DNA from: Flammeovirgaceae bacterium SG7u.111
GTDB taxonomy: Bacteria; Bacteroidota; Bacteroidia; Cytophagales; Flammeovirgaceae
DNA: 64,000 nt
Assembly (NCBI GenBank): GCA_034044135.1
Contig: CP139021.1
Coordinates: 3,115,635 to 3,179,634, forward strand
Direction of reading: 5' to 3'
In this document: positions 24,001-33,600 of the stretch, one piece after another
Layout: every line of letters begins with the position of its first letter
Position numbering within the stretch: position 1 is the first letter of the stretch
Position numbers and translations under genes: made by a program
The notes under the pieces: generated by a model
Seen by the model: only the letters and a program-made list of their open reading frames with translations
Told to the model about the DNA's origin: nothing
Database searches by the model: none

Positions 24001-26686
24001 CATCGACTGGCCGGGCTGGGCTGGCGATTCCCAAAAGAACATGCCAGGCGGTGCAACCATGTTATCCTTTTCTACCGATAAAACAAAATACAATGTAGGT
24101 GAGGAAGTGCATATAAGCATTACGGGGAGCGCACAAGGCAGGGCTTTGCTAAGTATAGAAAATGGAAGCAAAGTAGTGGGTGCAAGATGGGTAGAAATGA
24201 ACAAGGGGCAAAACGATATTTCCTTTGAAGTAACAGAGGATATGGCTCCGAATGTGTTCGCCCATATCACATTGTTGCAACCTCATTCCCAAACAGTAAA
24301 TGATTTGCCAATCAGGATGTACGGCGTTGCACCGGTGATGGTGGAAAATCCTGAAACTCGCCTAACTCCAGAAATTGACATGGCGGAAGTGCTTGAGCCT
24401 GAGCAAACCTTTACGGTAAAAGTTTCGGAAGCCAACGACAAGCCCATGACTTACACATTGGCGATAGTTGACGAAGGCTTGCTTGACCTTACTCGCTTCG
24501 GCACACCCGATCCTTGGCAGAAATTCTATGCCAGAGAAGCGCTTGGCGTGAAAACATGGGATATTTACGATGAAGTAATGGGTGCTTTTGGAGGGAAACT
24601 TGAACGCTTGCTCGCCATTGGTGGTGGTGGAAGTGGAAGAGAAGCGAAGAATGCAAAGGCGAATCGCTTCAAACCTGTGGTAATGTACCAAGGACCATTT
24701 GTGTTAGAACCCGGGAACACTAATTCCCATGAAATCAAGATGCCTTCGTATGTAGGCTCTGTGCGGGCAATGGTAGTCGCTGGTCAAGAAGGTGCTTATG
24801 GTTCAGCCGAGGCGACTTCTCCTGTGAAACAAGCCTTGATGGTGCTTGGGACTTTGCCTAGAGTATTAGGTCCAGAGGAAATAGTAGAGCTTCCGGTAAA
24901 TGTATTTGCCATGGAAGACGGTGTGGGCAACGTAGAAGTTACGGTGGAGACCAATGAGCTTTTAAGCCTTGAAAACACTATACAGCAAGTGGGATTTGGC
25001 GAAGCTGGAGAGAAGATGTTGAAGTTTAGGATGAAAACGGCAGCCAAGCTTGGTATTGCTAAAGTGAATATCACGGCGAAAGGCGGTGGAAAAGTAGCTA
25101 GGCACAGTATAGAAGTAGACCTGAGAAACCCGAACCCGCCTATGGTGAAGGTGATGGATGAACTGGTGGAAGCTGGGAAAAGTTGGGAGACAGATTTCAA
25201 CTTATTTGGTATGACTGGTACGAACAAAGCCGTACTGGAAGTTTCAACCATCCCGCCCATCAACTTGGGGCAACGTTTGAAATACTTGCTAAATTATCCA
25301 CATGGATGTATTGAACAAACTACATCTTCGGCTTTCCCTCAACTGTTCCTTGCGAACATTATGGAGTTGAACAAGGAAACGCAAGCTAAAACAGAGGAAA
25401 ATATTAAGGCGGCTATTGAGCGGATTCAATCTTTCCAAAACTCAGATGGCGGATTGAGCTATTGGCCAGGTCGCGCTACTTCCGATGAGTGGGGAACAAG
25501 CTATGCGTATCATTTTCTATTGGAGGCGAGTGCAAAAGGTTATACTGTTCCTTCGGGAATGTTGAATAAAATCAAGCGTTTCCAACGAAAACTAGCTCGC
25601 AATTGGTCTACAAACATACCTACAGAAAGCAACACTGCCGATCTTACCCAAGCGTATCGTTTGTACACTTTGGCACTTGCCAAGGCACCAGAGATGGGGG
25701 CAATGAACAGGATGAGAGAAATGAAAAGTATGTCTCTCCAAGCTAAATGGAGGTTAGCAGCAGCATACTTAATGGCAGGGCAAAGCGAAGCTGGTAAAGC
25801 TTTGGTATTAAATGCAAGCAAGGATATTCAAGAGTACAATGAGCTTTCATATAGCTATGGCTCGGCTCTGCGCGATCAAGCCATGATTTTGGAAACGATT
25901 TGCCTAATGGGAGATAGAAAGCAAGGAGTGGATTTGTTGAAAGCAATATCAAATGGACTTAGTGAGCAAAATAATTGGTACAGCACGCAAACTACTGCTT
26001 ACTGCCTCATTGCTGTAGCGAAGTTTGCCATGGATAACAATAGTAGTGGGGAAATGGCCTTTACCTTTTCTACCAACAATGGTAAAGAAGTAAAAGCGAC
26101 TACGGGGCTTCCCTTAGTGCAAACTGATTTGGCTATCCAAGAAATAGGTACGAACAACTTGAAGATTTCCAACACCAGTGGGCAAGTATTGTTTGCAAGG
26201 GTCATCGTAGAAGGTACACCTTCCAAGGGCAAGGAAAAAGCTTCGGAAAAGAACCTGAACATGGCGGTGAGGTACTATGACAAAGATGATAACCAAATTG
26301 AAATTGATGACTTGACACAGGGGCAAGATTTCTTTGCCGAAGTCACCGTTTCCAATCCGGGCTTGCGAGGAGATTACAAGGAAATGGCACTGACACAAAT
26401 CTTCCCATCTGGTTGGGAAATATTCAACACAAGATTGTTTGCCAATAGCTTTGAACCGGGCAAAAAAGTTGATACGCCTGAGTATATCGATATTCGGGAT
26501 GATCGGGTGTACATGTATTTCGACCTAAAAGCTGGTCAGAAGAAAGTGTTTAAAGTTATGCTCAATTCGAGCTTTGCTGGGGAATATTACCTGCCAGCCG
26601 TCCAGTGCGAAGCGATGTATGATAACAGTATTTATTCCAACACGGCTGGAAAAGCGGTGAAGGTAAGTGTGCAGGAAGAGCAGTAG
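21068..26686 (+). CDS. bacterial alpha-2-macroglobulin, thioester type
   Basis: 1872-aa periplasmic protease-trapping protein anchored by one N-terminal membrane segment (about 14-36). Beta-sandwich (MG) domains fill the first two-thirds. The A2M core segment MPSYVGSVRAMVVAGQEGAY is near 1224-1243. The thioester motif is YPHGCIEQTTS with C1414 and Q1417, inside an alpha-helical thioester domain (about 1395-1650: LSYWPGRATSDEWGTSYAYH, LRDQAMILETICLMGD). It is known that bacterial homologues (YfhM) capture attacking proteases covalently and often lie next to pbpC, a peptidoglycan glycosyltransferase; no pbpC is present on either side here. An acidic, Tyr-rich insert (about 467-511, with DGDWDSSDEDSYWDDY) precedes REDPC. 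Monocistronic, with a strong terminator behind it. Confidence 0.93.
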   Translation: MTSETNTGASSFFKKFGIFFLVIAVIVAGLTYFKVSLQAEKPIRSAIDASFKAYVSAYTAGVISKTSTIKIQLAEQYADSTQLGEELEAGVFDFTPSVAGKATWADARTLEFVPSEPLTSGETYKLEFKLGELVDVPDHQASFSYEFRTVPQNYELELDGLEAYELRQQERQKLSGSITTADVAEEEAIENLLHATQNGSELAVAWKHDAAGMTHQFIVEDIARTEKEGRVVLDLDGNALGVPLVSKEEIEVPSLSDFKVMSCKVVQHPSQYVTLRFSDPLDSKMQLYGLVRIEGLQSLRYQVTGNELRVFPAVRQTGEKEVIIEKGIKNLSGYALSEQFSVKAVFEQVKPALRFVGKGNVLPSSEGFVLPFEAVNLKAVDVTILKIYENNVAQFFQVNQLGGEREMKRVGRPVLRKRVPLNTTGVTDLGKWNRFTLDLNELISTEQGAIYRVELDFKRAYSTYHCLDGSTEEEDLTFTEEEDGDWDSSDEDSYWDDYGYYYGAGYNWQEREDPCSPSYYMGTDKRVAKNILASDLGLIAKGTEKGEMLVVVTDLKTAGPLAGIDVEIYNYQQQFIGTAKSDANGFARLPLTKKPYLLVAKSGAQRGYLRLDDGSSLSLSNFNTGGQKVEKGLKGFMYGERGVWRPGDSLHIAFILEDHENSLPESHPVVFELVNPIGQVTQKIIRSNGVNGFYNFSTSTAEDAITGNWMAIVQVGGATFSKPLKIESIKPNRLKIKLDFGVEKIAPENNKLNSELEVKWLHGAKAPNLKAEFSVSLKNMATKFEDYSEYTFDDQAKYFYGEGQQVFSGRLDADGKAIINTTLETEAEPPGMLNATFTGRVYEESGNFSIDQFSIPFSPYETYVGILPPKGDRSRNMLLTDTLHTLSIVTVNSDGEPVARDGIQLELYKLDWKWWWDNSDNNLSSYVGRYGRSPIMTGRVNSDGRAEWQFRVDYPEWGRFYVRAKDPVSGHSSGKVIYIDWPGWAGDSQKNMPGGATMLSFSTDKTKYNVGEEVHISITGSAQGRALLSIENGSKVVGARWVEMNKGQNDISFEVTEDMAPNVFAHITLLQPHSQTVNDLPIRMYGVAPVMVENPETRLTPEIDMAEVLEPEQTFTVKVSEANDKPMTYTLAIVDEGLLDLTRFGTPDPWQKFYAREALGVKTWDIYDEVMGAFGGKLERLLAIGGGGSGREAKNAKANRFKPVVMYQGPFVLEPGNTNSHEIKMPSYVGSVRAMVVAGQEGAYGSAEATSPVKQALMVLGTLPRVLGPEEIVELPVNVFAMEDGVGNVEVTVETNELLSLENTIQQVGFGEAGEKMLKFRMKTAAKLGIAKVNITAKGGGKVARHSIEVDLRNPNPPMVKVMDELVEAGKSWETDFNLFGMTGTNKAVLEVSTIPPINLGQRLKYLLNYPHGCIEQTTSSAFPQLFLANIMELNKETQAKTEENIKAAIERIQSFQNSDGGLSYWPGRATSDEWGTSYAYHFLLEASAKGYTVPSGMLNKIKRFQRKLARNWSTNIPTESNTADLTQAYRLYTLALAKAPEMGAMNRMREMKSMSLQAKWRLAAAYLMAGQSEAGKALVLNASKDIQEYNELSYSYGSALRDQAMILETICLMGDRKQGVDLLKAISNGLSEQNNWYSTQTTAYCLIAVAKFAMDNNSSGEMAFTFSTNNGKEVKATTGLPLVQTDLAIQEIGTNNLKISNTSGQVLFARVIVEGTPSKGKEKASEKNLNMAVRYYDKDDNQIEIDDLTQGQDFFAEVTVSNPGLRGDYKEMALTQIFPSGWEIFNTRLFANSFEPGKKVDTPEYIDIRDDRVYMYFDLKAGQKKVFKVMLNSSFAGEYYLPAVQCEAMYDNSIYSNTAGKAVKVSVQEEQ

Positions 26687-26717
26687 AAGGAGGGAAGTAA
26701 GTAGAAATAATGAAAAA

Positions 26718-26750
26718 AGCCCTATAAGGTTTTCAAAACCTTATAGGGCT
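26718..26750. terminator. bidirectional terminator
   Basis: Perfect 16-bp inverted repeat AGCCCTATAAGGTTTT (26718-26733) / AAAACCTTATAGGGCT (26735-26750) between the convergent A2M and GH130 genes, with an A-run on the left for the minus-strand side. Confidence 0.85.
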
Positions 26751-26772
26751 AAACAAATTAAATCGGAAGGGC

Positions 26773-27957
26773 TTATCTCCCCATCAATTTTAAGTTTTTG
26801 GCTGCCAAAGCTTTGATCGCTTCAACCGAAGTAGCCGAGCGCAAGCCGTCTTCTGGTGTGTTCATGCAGTAATCTACTAGTTTTTCCACCGTAGAAGTAG
26901 CTACGTGCATGCGCGTATCGGAAGAAGCATAATAGATCAATACTTCGCCATTTTCTTTTTCAATCCAGCCGTTGGTGAATACCACGTTCGAAACATCCCC
27001 AACTCGTTCAATTCCCTCAGGAGCTATGAAATAGCCAGAAGGTGAGTAGGTCAGTTTGCTAGGGTCTTCCAAAGAAGTCATGAACAGATAAATGACATAG
27101 CGCAAGCCTGCTGCGCAATTCCTTACGCCGTGGGCCATGTGTAACCAACCATGCTCGGTTTTGATAGGAGCTGGGCCTTGGCCGTTTTTCACTTCCTTTA
27201 TGGTGTGATACACCTTATTGTCGATGATTACCTCGTCTTTTACCTCAGCATTCACCATGCTTTCGCTCAAGCCCCAGCCAATTCCTCCGCCAGAACCCGT
27301 GTCGATGAAGCCGTCTTGAGGGCGGGTATAAATCCCGTATTTTCCATCTACAAACTCGGGGTGGAGCACCACGTTTCGCTGCTGGCCAGAGTAGGTGATA
27401 AGGTCGGGAAGCCTTTCCCATTCTGTCAGGTCTTTGGTGCGGGCAATTCCGCAAGCTGCCACCGCTGCCGAGGTGTTTCCCTCAGGTGCGTCAGGGTCTT
27501 TTCTTTCGGTGCAAAATAACCCGTAAATCCATCCATCCTCGTGCTTGGTGAGGCGCATGTCATACACATTGGTATCGGGCACTTCCGTTTCTGGCATGGT
27601 GACAGGGTAGTCCCAGTACCTAAAGTTATCTATCCCGTTTGGGCTTTCTGCTACGGCAAAAAACGATTTTCTGTCCGAACCTTCCACCCTTACCACCAAA
27701 AGGTATTTCCCTTCGTGGAAAATAGCCCCAGAGTTCATGGTTGCATTGATGCCAATGCGCTCCAAAAGGTGCGGGTTCGTTTGGTAGTCAAGATCATACT
27801 TCCAAAATATGGGTGCATGCGCCGCAGTAACTATGGGGTTTTCATAGCGTTGGTAAACGCCGTTAGAATCTTCCACTGGCTTGTTTGGGGTGGTGATAAG
27901 CGCCTCGTGTTTTGCAAACAGCTCGGCAACTTCCTTATCAAATTCTTCTTTTGTCAT
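26773..27957 (-). CDS. GH130-family phosphorylase (mannosylglucose phosphorylase-like)
   Basis: 394-aa cytoplasmic glycoside phosphorylase, closest by motif memory to 4-O-beta-D-mannosyl-D-glucose phosphorylase (GH130 subfamily 1), which splits mannosylglucose with phosphate into mannose-1-phosphate and glucose. Supporting segments: YENPIVTAAHAPIFWKYDLD, LERIGINATMNSGAIF, VRVEGSDRKSFFAVAESPNG, YDMRLTKHEDG with D133 as the likely general acid, and HMAHGVRNCAAGLRYVIY. The ATG at 27957 is preferred to a TTG two codons upstream. The symporter gene lies upstream in the same direction (72 bp gap). In Bacteroides the mannan route has mannanase, phosphorylase, Na+ symporter and a cellobiose 2-epimerase together; only two of the four are here. 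Related GH130 activities cannot be excluded. Confidence 0.88.
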   Translation of the reverse strand: MTKEEFDKEVAELFAKHEALITTPNKPVEDSNGVYQRYENPIVTAAHAPIFWKYDLDYQTNPHLLERIGINATMNSGAIFHEGKYLLVVRVEGSDRKSFFAVAESPNGIDNFRYWDYPVTMPETEVPDTNVYDMRLTKHEDGWIYGLFCTERKDPDAPEGNTSAAVAACGIARTKDLTEWERLPDLITYSGQQRNVVLHPEFVDGKYGIYTRPQDGFIDTGSGGGIGWGLSESMVNAEVKDEVIIDNKVYHTIKEVKNGQGPAPIKTEHGWLHMAHGVRNCAAGLRYVIYLFMTSLEDPSKLTYSPSGYFIAPEGIERVGDVSNVVFTNGWIEKENGEVLIYYASSDTRMHVATSTVEKLVDYCMNTPEDGLRSATSVEAIKALAAKNLKLMGR

Positions 27958-28029
27958 CTTCAATAGTAAAATTTAGTATGGTTATTAGTTTGGAGCAATA
28001 GAGTGTTTGCAGCATGCTTCGCTCAGCTT

Positions 28030-29904
28030 TTAAGCTTCTGCTTTTTCCAATTTCTCTTTTTCTTGGTTTGTCAATTCATCTTCCTCGTCCAGTTTGTCGT
28101 ACCAGTTTACTTTTAGTATCCAGCTTGTGACAAGTACCACGGCTATTGCAATAGAGGTATAGGACCATTTGAGCAATACGATGTAGATAGGGAATACGAC
28201 CAAGGCTGTCTGCCAGATGATACCGATAAACACATTGAACATATCTCTTTTGAAATTTTTGTTCGCCTTAAAATTCGGATTCTCGGCCACTACCTTGTTG
28301 TGGATTGGTTTCCAATATCCCCAAGGCCTTACGTTTTTGTAAAATTTCTTTAATATTTCTTCATCTACCGGAGGTGCGGTGTATGTACCTATAATACATC
28401 CTACAAATGAAAGAAGCAGCATAAGTGGGAAGGTGTATAAGTCGAGCACATCTGGGAAAATATAACGGAACGAAAGTGCTGGGATCAAACCTCCGAGCAT
28501 GCCCCAGAAAAAGCCATTGCCGTTGAACCTCCACCAGTACCATTTTAGCACATTGGCCGCTACATAAGCCCCAAACAGGCCAGAAACCACCCATTGGAGA
28601 ATGTCATTTACATCTAACAAGAAAAAGCCTAAGATGATACTGATACTCACCATAATCAGCCCTGAGATGTAGTTCATTGAACGGACGGTGGAATCAGGGG
28701 CTTTCGGGTTGATGTACTTGAGGTAAATATCATTTACAATATAAGCTTGGGTTGCATTGAGCGTACCAGCAAAGGTGGACATAAATGCAGCTAACAAACC
28801 AGCTAATAGTAATCCTAAGAAACCAACCGGCACGAATTGGCTAATAGCCGAAGGGAGGATTTGTTCGAAATCGAGTCTTCCTGCCACAAAGAGGTTGAGT
28901 TGGTCGTAATATAGCAAGCCTAACACGCCAAAGCCGGCGATCATGAAGTAACGGGCTGGCATAAGGATATAAGAAACAGATCCACTCATCAAAGCAGCAT
29001 CTTTTGGTGTTTTTGCCGAAAGGATTTTTTGCATGTCGTAAGTAGGAGCAGGGCCTGCCATACTCGCCAACACTCCTTTGAAAACCATCATGCCCATCAT
29101 AAGGGTAAAGAATGAATAGCCATCGCTGTCAATTTTCTCATTTACCTCGGCAATGATATTGCCCCAGTCCATTTCCAATTTCCATCCAAAAAGTGGTGAC
29201 ATCCAGCCGTCTGGAACTACTAGCTCTTCTATCATCATGGCTTTCATCGCAATTACCCCGATAACAAGTGCCGAAACGGTCATGATGATGTATTGTACCA
29301 AATCTGCCCAAACTATACTCATCATACCACCAAGCAGGGAGTAGAAAATGGCAAAAAGCGTGAAGGCAATTCCATAGAAATGAGGAACATATTCGGGAGA
29401 AACTGTGAAAGGGACGTATGGTGATACAACTTCCCAAGGGATAAATACTTGAACAAATTTACCTAAACCAATGAAACCATAGGCCAGCATGCCTAAGCCC
29501 ACCAAGAGGGCAAATACGACCACAATGATGTGGGAAAGGTTGGCAGATTTTCCAAAACCAAAGCGAAACCCGATCCATTCGGCACCTGTGGTCACCTTGG
29601 AACGCCGCAGCCAAGCCGATAAGAATACCATGAGGAAAATTTGGTTGAAAACGGGCCATAGCCAAGGAATCCAAATACTTTTTATGCCATAAACAAAAAG
29701 GATGGTCACTAGCCACATAGTACCAGAAATGTCGAACATACCCGAAGCATTGGAAAGGCCAAGCATGAGCCAGGGCATGTTGTTGCCTCCCAGAAGATAT
29801 GATTTTTTGTCTGCTTGGGCTTTTTTCTTGACTAGTAGGCCGATGATGACCGTGAGGGACAGGTAGCCCAAAATGATGAGTACGTCTATTAAACTTAATT
29901 TCAT
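28030..29904 (-). CDS. sodium:solute symporter (SSS family), probable disaccharide carrier
   Basis: 624-aa inner-membrane symporter with about 14-15 hydrophobic segments. The ATG at 29904 begins at the first membrane helix (MKLSLIDVLIILGYLSLTVI); further upstream codons in the same frame encode a non-conserved stretch and are rejected. SSS features: GLSNASGMFDISGTMWL, the LLAGLLAAFMSTFAGTLNATQAYIVNDIY Na+-binding-helix region, and a long, charged C-terminus (EEDELTNQEKEKLEKAEA). Its position before the GH130 gene suggests import of the beta-mannoside disaccharide that the phosphorylase cleaves (inference). Confidence 0.9.
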   Translation of the reverse strand: MKLSLIDVLIILGYLSLTVIIGLLVKKKAQADKKSYLLGGNNMPWLMLGLSNASGMFDISGTMWLVTILFVYGIKSIWIPWLWPVFNQIFLMVFLSAWLRRSKVTTGAEWIGFRFGFGKSANLSHIIVVVFALLVGLGMLAYGFIGLGKFVQVFIPWEVVSPYVPFTVSPEYVPHFYGIAFTLFAIFYSLLGGMMSIVWADLVQYIIMTVSALVIGVIAMKAMMIEELVVPDGWMSPLFGWKLEMDWGNIIAEVNEKIDSDGYSFFTLMMGMMVFKGVLASMAGPAPTYDMQKILSAKTPKDAALMSGSVSYILMPARYFMIAGFGVLGLLYYDQLNLFVAGRLDFEQILPSAISQFVPVGFLGLLLAGLLAAFMSTFAGTLNATQAYIVNDIYLKYINPKAPDSTVRSMNYISGLIMVSISIILGFFLLDVNDILQWVVSGLFGAYVAANVLKWYWWRFNGNGFFWGMLGGLIPALSFRYIFPDVLDLYTFPLMLLLSFVGCIIGTYTAPPVDEEILKKFYKNVRPWGYWKPIHNKVVAENPNFKANKNFKRDMFNVFIGIIWQTALVVFPIYIVLLKWSYTSIAIAVVLVTSWILKVNWYDKLDEEDELTNQEKEKLEKAEA

Positions 29905-30169
29905 GTTTAGAGAATGATAGTTATAAAAAATGTTGTAAAACAAAAAAGCTGAATACCCTGTTGAGGAGGGTCTCAACAACCTCTTAAAGCTATTAAATAT
30001 TCCTCTTAAACGTTTGTCAAAAGGTTATACTTTTTACAGCTTTTGTTACTATGAGTTTGTTATCCCATTTTTTTCACTGGCGAAATCTAAAAAATGCATC
30101 ATGTTTAAGAATCTGTTTGGAAATATATCTTCAAAATTCTTATGTGCTTCTTTTGGCGCATAATTTTGT

Positions 30170-30210
30170 TAAAACCTCCGCACATAGCGCTGCTATGTGC
30201 GGAGGTTTTA
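30170..30210. repeat. 18-bp perfect inverted repeat (hairpin)
   Basis: TAAAACCTCCGCACATAG (30170-30187) and CTATGTGCGGAGGTTTTA (30193-30210) around a CGCTG loop. GC-rich in the middle with T4 on the plus side and A-rich on the other. It looks like a bidirectional terminator but sits 266 bp upstream of the symporter start and not behind any intact gene; it may be the old terminator of the decayed T9SS gene just to the right. The rest of 29905-30697 holds only the relic and hairpin described separately. Confidence 0.6.
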
Positions 30211-30284
30211 CCTCATTCTACATCCAAAATAAGCGATAACAATTTTTGAATTTAATTCCCAAACAGCTTCTAATAAAAGTGATT

Positions 30285-30383
30285 TTAATTCACCACGATT
30301 TTTTTTGTATAAGTCGCTTTGCTTTGGGTGAACCTTATGAGGTACAAGCCTTTGACAGAATTACTTAGGTCTATTGAAAACTT
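30285..30383 (-). pseudogene. relic of a T9SS C-terminal sorting domain
   Basis: The minus strand encodes, up to a stop at 30285, IDLSNSVKGLYLIRFTQS and KATYTKKIVVN, the unmistakable end of a type IX sorting domain (beta-strands GLYLIRF and the terminal K-K-I-x-V). A stop codon lies only about 33 codons upstream and no larger frame or start exists, so only the tail of a former secreted protein remains. The perfect hairpin at 30170-30210 lies just downstream in the position of its terminator. Confidence 0.75.
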
Positions 30384-30467
30384 TTACATCTGGAATTTGA
30401 GAAATAAGGTATGTTAGACCTTTGTTAAAGAGATTAGCCGACTAGTTCCCAGACATGGGTTATGAAT

Positions 30468-30505
30468 GTTTTAGCATAGTTCAAAGAACAGAACTATGCT
30501 AAAAC
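30468..30505. repeat. 15-bp perfect inverted repeat
   Basis: GTTTTAGCATAGTTC (30468-30482) and GAACTATGCTAAAAC (30491-30505) with an 8-nt loop (AAAGAACA). There is no T-run after it on either strand, so it is not a standard terminator. It lies about 190 bp upstream of the S8 protease gene and could be a regulator-binding palindrome, an RNA structure, or a remnant of a mobile element. Confidence 0.6.
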
Positions 30506-30697
30506 GAACATATTTAAGTTTAAAAAAGAGTTAATGTGATATTTTTTTTAAATGCCTATTGGTATTCGATTTTTGGAGTTTGGTTGATAGCGTTCGCTTT
30601 TTGGGTGAAAATACGAAATGCCAAACGAACCTTAGCAGGCATATAAGGGACTTACTAAAGACCAGCGTGAAAACCTTCTAAATTCTTATATATATAA

Positions 30698-33600
30698 ATG
30701 AAAACCTCTACAACACGAATAGCACTGTACTTAATACTGCTTTTTTCGCCCTTTATTTCCCTTGCACAAGTACCAACTAAGGCAAAAGCACTTGAATATG
30801 TCAAGGAAGTAAATAAGAAAAAAGTATTGTTGAAGTTGAGCAAAAAGCTGAAAAAACAAACAACAAAAGACAAAGAATATGCAGTTGAATTTGCCCAAAA
30901 GAATGATATCCCAATTTTTATTAGAAACAATAATTTCTACGGCGAGCTATTACGGGTGACTCCATCGGGAAAGCCCATTTATATTGCAACTACTAATGTA
31001 GATGCAGCTAAAAGTATAGGTACCGATCGAGTGTGGGACGGAGGAGATCTTGGGCTTGACCTTTCAGGAGATGGGATGACTATAGGAGTGTGGGATGCAG
31101 GAGCAGTACTCGCATCTCATGAAGCCTTTAGTGGGAGAGCTTCGCAAAAGGATAATGTGACTATTACTGACTATCACGCTACGCATGTAGGTGGGACAAT
31201 GGTAGGAGCAGGGATAAATGCTGATGCTAAAGGAATGGCATATGAAGCCAATCTATCAGCATATGATTGGAATAATGATGATTCTGAAATGGCTACAGAA
31301 GGTGCCGATGGTTTGTTGATTTCTAACCACTCTTATGGAATAGTAGCTGGTTGGTATTTGGATAATGGGGTTTGGAAGTGGAATGGCGATGATGGGATTA
31401 GTGATCAAGAAGATTGGAAATTTGGTTTTTATTCTAGTGGCGCACGATCTTGGGATCAGATTGCCTATAACTCTCCTTATTATTTAATATTCAAATCTGC
31501 TGGAAATGATAGGGGAGATGGACCTGAAAATGGGGATCACCCACAAGATGGTTCTTATGATTGTATAAGCTTTGACGGTGTTGCAAAAAACATTATGACG
31601 ATTGGTGCTGTAGCGGATGTAGTTAGCTATTCGACTCCCGAAGATGTGGTTATGAGCAGTTTTAGCAGTTGGGGTCCAACGGATGACGGAAGAATCAAAC
31701 CTGATGTAGTTGCCAATGGGGTAGAGCTTTTATCTGCGTGGAATACGGGTAATAGTGATTACCAAAAGATTAGTGGAACTTCAATGGCTACACCAAGTGC
31801 GGCAGGATCTGCATTGTTGCTACAGGAGCATTATCAGGAGTTGAATGGACGGTTTATGAAATCTGCTACCCTTAAAGGGCTTATTATCCACACTGCTGAT
31901 GAAGCAGGAGCTGAAGAAGGACCAGATTATGCCTTTGGATGGGGGTTGATGAATATTGGTAAAGCAGCTAAATTAATTGGAGATAATGGAATTGGGCATC
32001 AGATATTAGAAAAAACTCTTTTGAACTCAGATAGCTTTGAGCTAGCAGTTGATATAGGAGCGGCTCCTGCTGTGCTGACTTTAGCTTGGACAGATGTGGC
32101 TGGAACTCCGGTAAATAGCCAACTCGATCCATCTAGTTTAATGCTCGTAAATGATCTGGATATGAGATTGGTAGGAGAAGGGCAAGAATTTATGCCTTAC
32201 ATATTGGATCCTGCCAACCCTTCTGTAGCAGCGACAAAAGGCGATAATTTTAGAGATAATGTAGAGAAAATATATTTATCGGCACCGACACCAGGAACCT
32301 ATACCATCAAAATTAAACATAAAGGAAGCCTTTCCTCTGGAATACAAGATTTTTCTTTGATTATTAGTGGTACGGAAGCTCCATTAGGGTCTATTTGTTA
32401 TGCGTCTGATACTGCGGAATTGGGAACCAATTTAGCTCCTCGTACACCATATTGGTATACGTTTACTCCAACTCAAGATGGCTTGTTGAACTTAAGCACT
32501 TCGGGTAGTACTACAAAAGACACAAAGGTTTCCATTTTTGCTGCCTGCGGTGGGAATCTCATTTATTCTGGAGATGATGAAGACGGAGAGCAAACGGATG
32601 TTAGCTTTTTGGTGAGTGCCGGGGAAGAGCTTTTCTTTATGTGGGATAATGCTGCAGATACTACAGGTTTTGCTTGGGACTTATCGATCAACCCTGTTTC
32701 TCCTTCTATGGAGCTTGATTCATTAGTATTGGTCGAACTTTATAAAAGAACTGACGGGGGTAATTGGGAAGATAATTCAAGTTGGCTTAGTTCTGAGGCA
32801 TTAAGCAATTGGTATGGTATAGAAACGAATGAAGATGGAAGGGTTAGGAAAATTGATTTATCTGAAAATGAATTAAATGGCAAATTGCCCAACACCTTAA
32901 AATTCTTAGGGAAGTTGGACTCCTTTGCGGTCTTTAATAATGAGCTATATGGGGAGCTTCCAGACAGTCTAGATAAATGGAAGTCTTTGAGTTATTTCTC
33001 TATTGCTAATAATAAGGTAGAGGGAGAATTGCCTGCATATTTCGGTGAGATAGATAGCCTGCGTACTTTGTCGTTATCAAATAACGAGCTTAGCGGAACT
33101 ATTCCCCCTTTGCTGGGGAACGCCATTAATTTAAAAAAGCTATACATTGCCAATAACAAACTTGAAGGAAAGTTGCCCCCTGAGCTTTGGTCTTTGGCAA
33201 ATCTGGAAGAGTTGACTTTTGCAGGTAACAGTTTGTCAGACACCATTTCAACAGAAATTGGACAACTTTCTAAGTTAGTGAAATTGAGTTTTTCGAGAAA
33301 TGACTTCTATGGTGAAATACCTCTTTCTATAGGGAGCTTAACTGAACTTGAAGAATTATACCTAGGTTCCAATCGTTTCACCGGCTCTGTGCCTGATACC
33401 ATTGCTACATTGGAAAAGCTAGCGACATTCAAACTAGAAGAAAATCAGTTCAATGAAATGGTGGATTTATCCGGTAGTGCAAAAATGGCAAGCCTCAATT
33501 ATGAGAATAACTATTTTACATTCGAGGATATCTTGCCCAATATTGGTATTAGTGAGCACACTTATTCGCCTCAGCTTCCTGTTGGTGAAGAAATAGATAC

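Noticed and set aside
24796-25263. 155-codon minus-strand frame
   Set aside because: Lies inside the alpha-2-macroglobulin gene with Ser/Thr/Pro-rich shadow composition.
30051-30239. 62-codon plus-strand frame
   Set aside because: Spans a perfect hairpin and has no protein-like features.
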